Shown: piece after piece, positions 62,635 through 64,000 of the stretch | Layout of the letters: each line of letters begins with the position of its first letter | How positions within the stretch are numbered: position 1 is the first letter of the stretch | Source: Sesamum alatum | Taxonomy: Eukaryota > Streptophyta > Magnoliopsida > Lamiales > Pedaliaceae | DNA: 64,000 nt | Assembly: GCA_034509735.1 (NCBI GenBank) | Contig: JACGWO010000003.1 | Location: 37,618,873 to 37,682,872, forward strand | Reading direction: 5' to 3' | Translations under genes and position numbers: made by a program | The notes under the pieces: model-generated | Told to the model about the DNA's origin: nothing | The model's input: the letters and a program-made list of their open reading frames with translations, nothing else | The model's database searches: none

Positions 62635-63461
62635 AAGACTCAGCCTATCCATCCTATAGCTTTCAAGGGGGAATACTAAGGAAGGATCAGAAAATTTGTG
62701 TTGGGTCAAGTACAGGGTTGAGAGAGCATATTATCAGCCGGCTACATGATACTACCATAAGAGGACATTCAGGCATTAATGGAACATACCCCTTCTCTGC
62801 AGAAATGATAGCCAGGACTTTCATGGACCACATACATAAGTTGCATGGCTTACCAGTGAATATAGCTTTAGACAGGGATAAGATATTCACCAGTGCGTTT
62901 TGGAAGGAGCTCTTTAGGTTACTAGGAACAACACTAAGCCTATCTACAGCTTACCACCCTCAGACAGATAGGCAAACTGAGAAGGTGAATCAATGTGTGG
63001 AAAACTCTCTCTGGTGCATGTGTCACTTGAGGCCGAAGCACTGGAACAAATGGCTCTCATTAGCAAAATACTGGTACAACACGAACTTCCATACCAATTT
63101 GAAACTGACCCCCATTCAAGCATTATACGGATATCTGCTCAGCCCCTTGACTATTGATCCATATATTCCTACTACTCAACTTGATGTTGATACATACCTG
63201 GAGGAGATGACAAGGTTGTTGAGCATGCTAAAAACCAATTTGACTGAGGTGCAAAACCGCATGAAAACCTATGCTGACAAGCATAGAACTGAAAGGACCT
63301 TTACAGTGCGGGATTTTGTCTACCTGAAATTGCAACCCTATCGTCAGAATTCACTACAGTTGAGAAGAAACTTGAAGCTAGCTCCTAAATACTATGGGCC
63401 TTACCAGATTTTAGAGAAGATATGCGAGGTTACCTGTAGACTGAAACTTCCACCCACCTAA
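62562..63461 (+). pseudogene. Gypsy integrase with internal deletion
   Basis: The sequence runs from RGHSGINGTY (about 62760-62790) straight into FSAEMIARTFMDHIHKLHGLP. Intact relatives have about 100 residues between these blocks, with the CxxC half of the zinc finger and the first catalytic aspartate. The second aspartate region, ALDRDKIFTSAFWKEL, and the following STAYHPQTDRQTEKVNQ remain. The frame is kept across the deletion and ends at a TAA at 63459-63461. Confidence 0.85.
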
Positions 63462-63757
63462 AATATCCACCCTATATTTCACGCCTTACTCCTCAAGAAA
63501 ACAGTTGGACACAAGCACACACCTTCACCTACACTTCCTATTTTTTCTGACCATGGTATTTGCAGGGTTTATCCATCTAAGATACTTGGACGCAGGCTGA
63601 TTTCCAGAAGGAACAATGCAGTACCCCAGATCCTTGTTGAGTGGGAGAACTACACTAAGGACGAAGCCACATGGGAAGACTACTACAACTTCATTTCCAA
63701 ATTTTCAAATTTTGAGACTGACCCCCAGGGACGAGGGTCGACTTCACCAGGAGTCAA
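63462..63757 (+). pseudogene. Gypsy C-terminal tail with chromodomain-like block
   Basis: After the stop, homology continues with FHALLLKK and then QILVEWENYTKDEATWEDYY (about 63627-63688), the chromodomain-like signature of chromoviruses, thought to guide integration to particular chromatin. Purine-rich patches (CCCCCAGGGACGAGGG) precede the 3' LTR. Confidence 0.75.
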
Positions 63758-64000
63758 TGTTGCAACTTCAGCAGGAGGATCTAATCCCAGACGTCCACTG
63801 AAGATCAAATTCCGCCATAAGATCAAGGGCTCAGCACTAGACTCGAACGACAGCGTTTCGTGTAAAGGGGAACCCTAATTTAAGTTGCAGCAACGTCCTT
63901 TAAGGAGAGGGACCACCTAAAATACAACGGTCAAATCAACCATCATCTAACGGACCGCATTATCCCTTAGCTAAACAAACTCCAACAGCATTCGCACACA
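63758..64000 (+). repeat. Gypsy 3' LTR, partial
   Basis: Begins TGTTGCAACTTCAGCAGG and follows the 5' LTR base by base with scattered differences until the window ends; about half of the LTR is outside. Confidence 0.88.

Larger units (their letters stand above)
58948..64000 (+). mobile_element. Ty3-Gypsy LTR retrotransposon, chromovirus type, defective; 3' LTR cut by the window end
   Basis: The order is 5' LTR, gag, protease, reverse transcriptase, RNase H, integrase, chromodomain-like tail and the start of the 3' LTR. Integrase after RNase H defines Gypsy, and the C-terminal chromodomain-like block places it with chromoviruses. Several frameshifts and an integrase deletion make it non-autonomous. 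Confidence 0.9.

Overview
This window is nuclear DNA of a flowering plant, most likely a eudicot; I cannot name the species. The evidence is the plant-only ribosomal stalk protein P3, a CYP71-clan cytochrome P450, a land-plant type GPAT acyltransferase, a miR169-like hairpin, short GT-AG introns, an AT-rich background and plant Copia, Gypsy, Helitron and Mutator-like elements.

Layout. 1-6 kb: AT-rich intergenic DNA with a long foldback element, a small Helitron and a Mutator-like MITE. 6.0-7.6 kb: a two-exon cytochrome P450 (+). 7.6-13.9 kb: MITEs, including two nested inverted-repeat structures. 14.3-15.1 kb: the two-exon gene for ribosomal protein P3 (-). 15.1-19.8 kb: intergenic, with one MITE and a miR169-like precursor (+) at 18.9 kb. 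19.8-36.9 kb: one large 25-exon gene (-) for UTP25/NOF1, a nucleolar pre-rRNA processing factor; all 25 exons join in frame to 774 codons. 37.9-41.5 kb: an eight-exon gene (-) for mitochondrial COQ5, the ubiquinone C-methyltransferase (291 aa). 41.5-48 kb: intergenic, with inverted-repeat elements, one carrying an unusual G-rich island inside an older Helitron remnant. 48.0-50.1 kb: a two-exon GPAT gene (-), with a possible solo LTR just upstream. 51.1-53.0 kb: a truncated, frameshifted tandem copy of that GPAT. 53.3-58.2 kb: a complete but decayed Ty1-Copia element with both LTRs and a perfect 5-bp target duplication. 58.6-58.9 kb: a Helitron. 58.9-64.0 kb: a decayed Ty3-Gypsy chromovirus-type element whose 3' LTR is cut by the window end.

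The genes do not form a pathway cluster. P3 (ribosome stalk) and UTP25 (ribosome biogenesis) are housekeeping genes that share telo-box motifs near their starts; COQ5 has GGCCCA/TGGGCC motifs upstream; the P450 and GPAT belong to specialised or lipid-polymer metabolism. The main signal beyond the genes is the density of small non-autonomous transposons with recognisable 8-10 bp target duplications, several of them nested. I found no clearly new biological system. The points most worth a second look are the miR169-like hairpin, the G-rich island inside a transposon, the GC-AG intron in UTP25, the perfect 40-bp palindrome and the LTR upstream of GPAT. Exon boundaries are my own reading from splice signals and reading-frame continuity, without transcript data.
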